In this document: positions 58,248 to 58,899 of the stretch, in pieces
Layout: every line of letters starts with the position of its first letter
How positions within the stretch are numbered: the first letter of the stretch is position 1
NCBI GenBank assembly: GCA_015852425.1
Contig: JAAAIG010000100.1
Location: 1 to 58,899, forward strand
Origin: Gryganskiella cystojenkinii
Taxonomy: Eukaryota; Mortierellomycota; Mortierellomycetes; Mortierellales; Mortierellaceae
DNA length: 58,899 bases
Direction of reading: 5' to 3'
Notes under the pieces: generated by a model
The model's database searches: none
Told to the model about the DNA's origin: nothing
Seen by the model: only the letters and a program-made list of their open reading frames with translations
Translations under genes and position numbers: made by a program

Positions 58248-58899
58248 GGAGCGAATGCGTTCTCTCCCCTAGAGCCATGATAAAAGGAACCCCAAAAAAA
58301 GCATTTGGGAAACATAGAGCTTGCTCATTGCTCTCCTCTTCCTAGCCCTACCAACATTTTTTTGCAGAGTTGTTACATTTTTCCTCTCTTTTTTTTTTTC
58401 ATCCTTCAACAAAGGCTATTTCAAAAAAATCTTGACGTCAAGCGACGATCTTGTAAACACAATTTGGAGTTTGTTAAGCATGCGAGGAGGCAGAATAAAA
58501 GAGCGAGTTGCTGTCAATGGTGGCTGGGGGATGTGAATTTAATCCATATAAAATTGGTGGCGTCTCTTCTAATTTTTATTTTAAGGCATCCAGGGTGGCC
58601 AATCACAGAGAGAAGTCACACAGTTCTTTGAGTCCTTTTTTTTGCCCATTTCATTCATTTTTGCAACTCTCTTTACCAACAAATCTCCATCCTGCGAGGA
58701 CGACGCAATTCATTCGATTAGACTCCCGTGAACTCTACCCATTTGAGTCGACAAGGACTCTTGAACGACGTCTGTCATTGTTGCAAAAGAACGTTTCTCT
58801 CGGCAGAAGCACCTTCACTACTACAACCGAACCAAGCAACTAACGGCGTGAACCTAGGGGCGCGCCTTAATCAACAAAAGGAATCGGCCTGAACAAAAA
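58248..58899. other. 3' flank at the window end, no gene seen
   Basis: This holds the 3' UTR of the TPR gene and about 500 nt more. A + frame (58508-58843) is Ser/Phe-rich and matches nothing. A new gene may start beyond the window. Confidence 0.45.

Overview
The window looks like nuclear DNA of a filamentous, early-diverging fungus. Genes are spliced, with short introns (about 60-400 nt, GT-AG, frequent CTAAC-type branch sites), and pyrimidine-rich tracts precede many start codons. Gene content (complex I 39-kDa subunit, LSM2, OMA1, calcipressin, a FUS/TAF15-like protein, a GRDP-like protein) is eukaryotic and largely conserved. A Mortierella-like (Mucoromycota) source is my guess from style and family mix; nothing in the sequence proves it.

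Layout. 1-283: 3' end of an ERp29-domain protein disulfide isomerase ending in KEEL. 930-3215 (-): FET-like RRM/RanBP2-zinc-finger/RGG protein. 3501-5797 (+): NDUFA9-like complex I subunit. 6669-7919 (+): A20/AN1 zinc-finger protein. 9489-10205 (+): Hsp31/DJ-1-like protein. 11290-12593 (+): YOP1/REEP. 12984-13971 (-): LSM2. 14234-15208 (+): OCA-type pseudophosphatase. 15481-20879 (-): very large GRDP-like protein. 22385-22979 (+): VanZ-like membrane protein. 23885-24871 (-): calcipressin. 25756-28723 (+): methyltransferase with an N-myristoylation-like start and polyQ tail. 29143-30650 (+): RCC1-repeat protein. 31225-34091 (+): ubiquilin/DSK2. 34711-39640 (-): 1611-residue helical-repeat/BTB protein. 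41324-42172 (+): stefin-like cystatin. 42754-44758 (+): ankyrin-NUDIX NADH pyrophosphatase (NUDT12 type). 45616-47023 (-): secreted pepsin-like protease. 51590-53495 (+): OMA1. 53689-56550 (-): disordered protein with tandem UIMs and a histone-H3-like N-terminus. 56986-58247 (+): TPR protein.

Between the aspartic protease and OMA1 (about 47.1-51.5 kb) the compact core pattern breaks. This stretch holds decayed pieces of expanded families: an F-box/LRR-like relic, a kinase-like gene with a second, inverted, differently broken partial copy, a PIF1-helicase-like relic and a CAA microsatellite. It looks like an accessory island inserted into conserved gene space.

There are no operons; neighbours are mostly functionally unrelated. 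Several genes share themes: proteostasis (PDI, DSK2, A20/AN1, the UIM protein, OMA1, TPR), mitochondria (NDUFA9, OMA1) and RNA (FET-like, LSM2). The observations I rate highest are the histone-H3-tail mimic on the UIM protein, the fungal stefin-like cystatin, the putatively myristoylated methyltransferase and the inverted pair of kinase relics.
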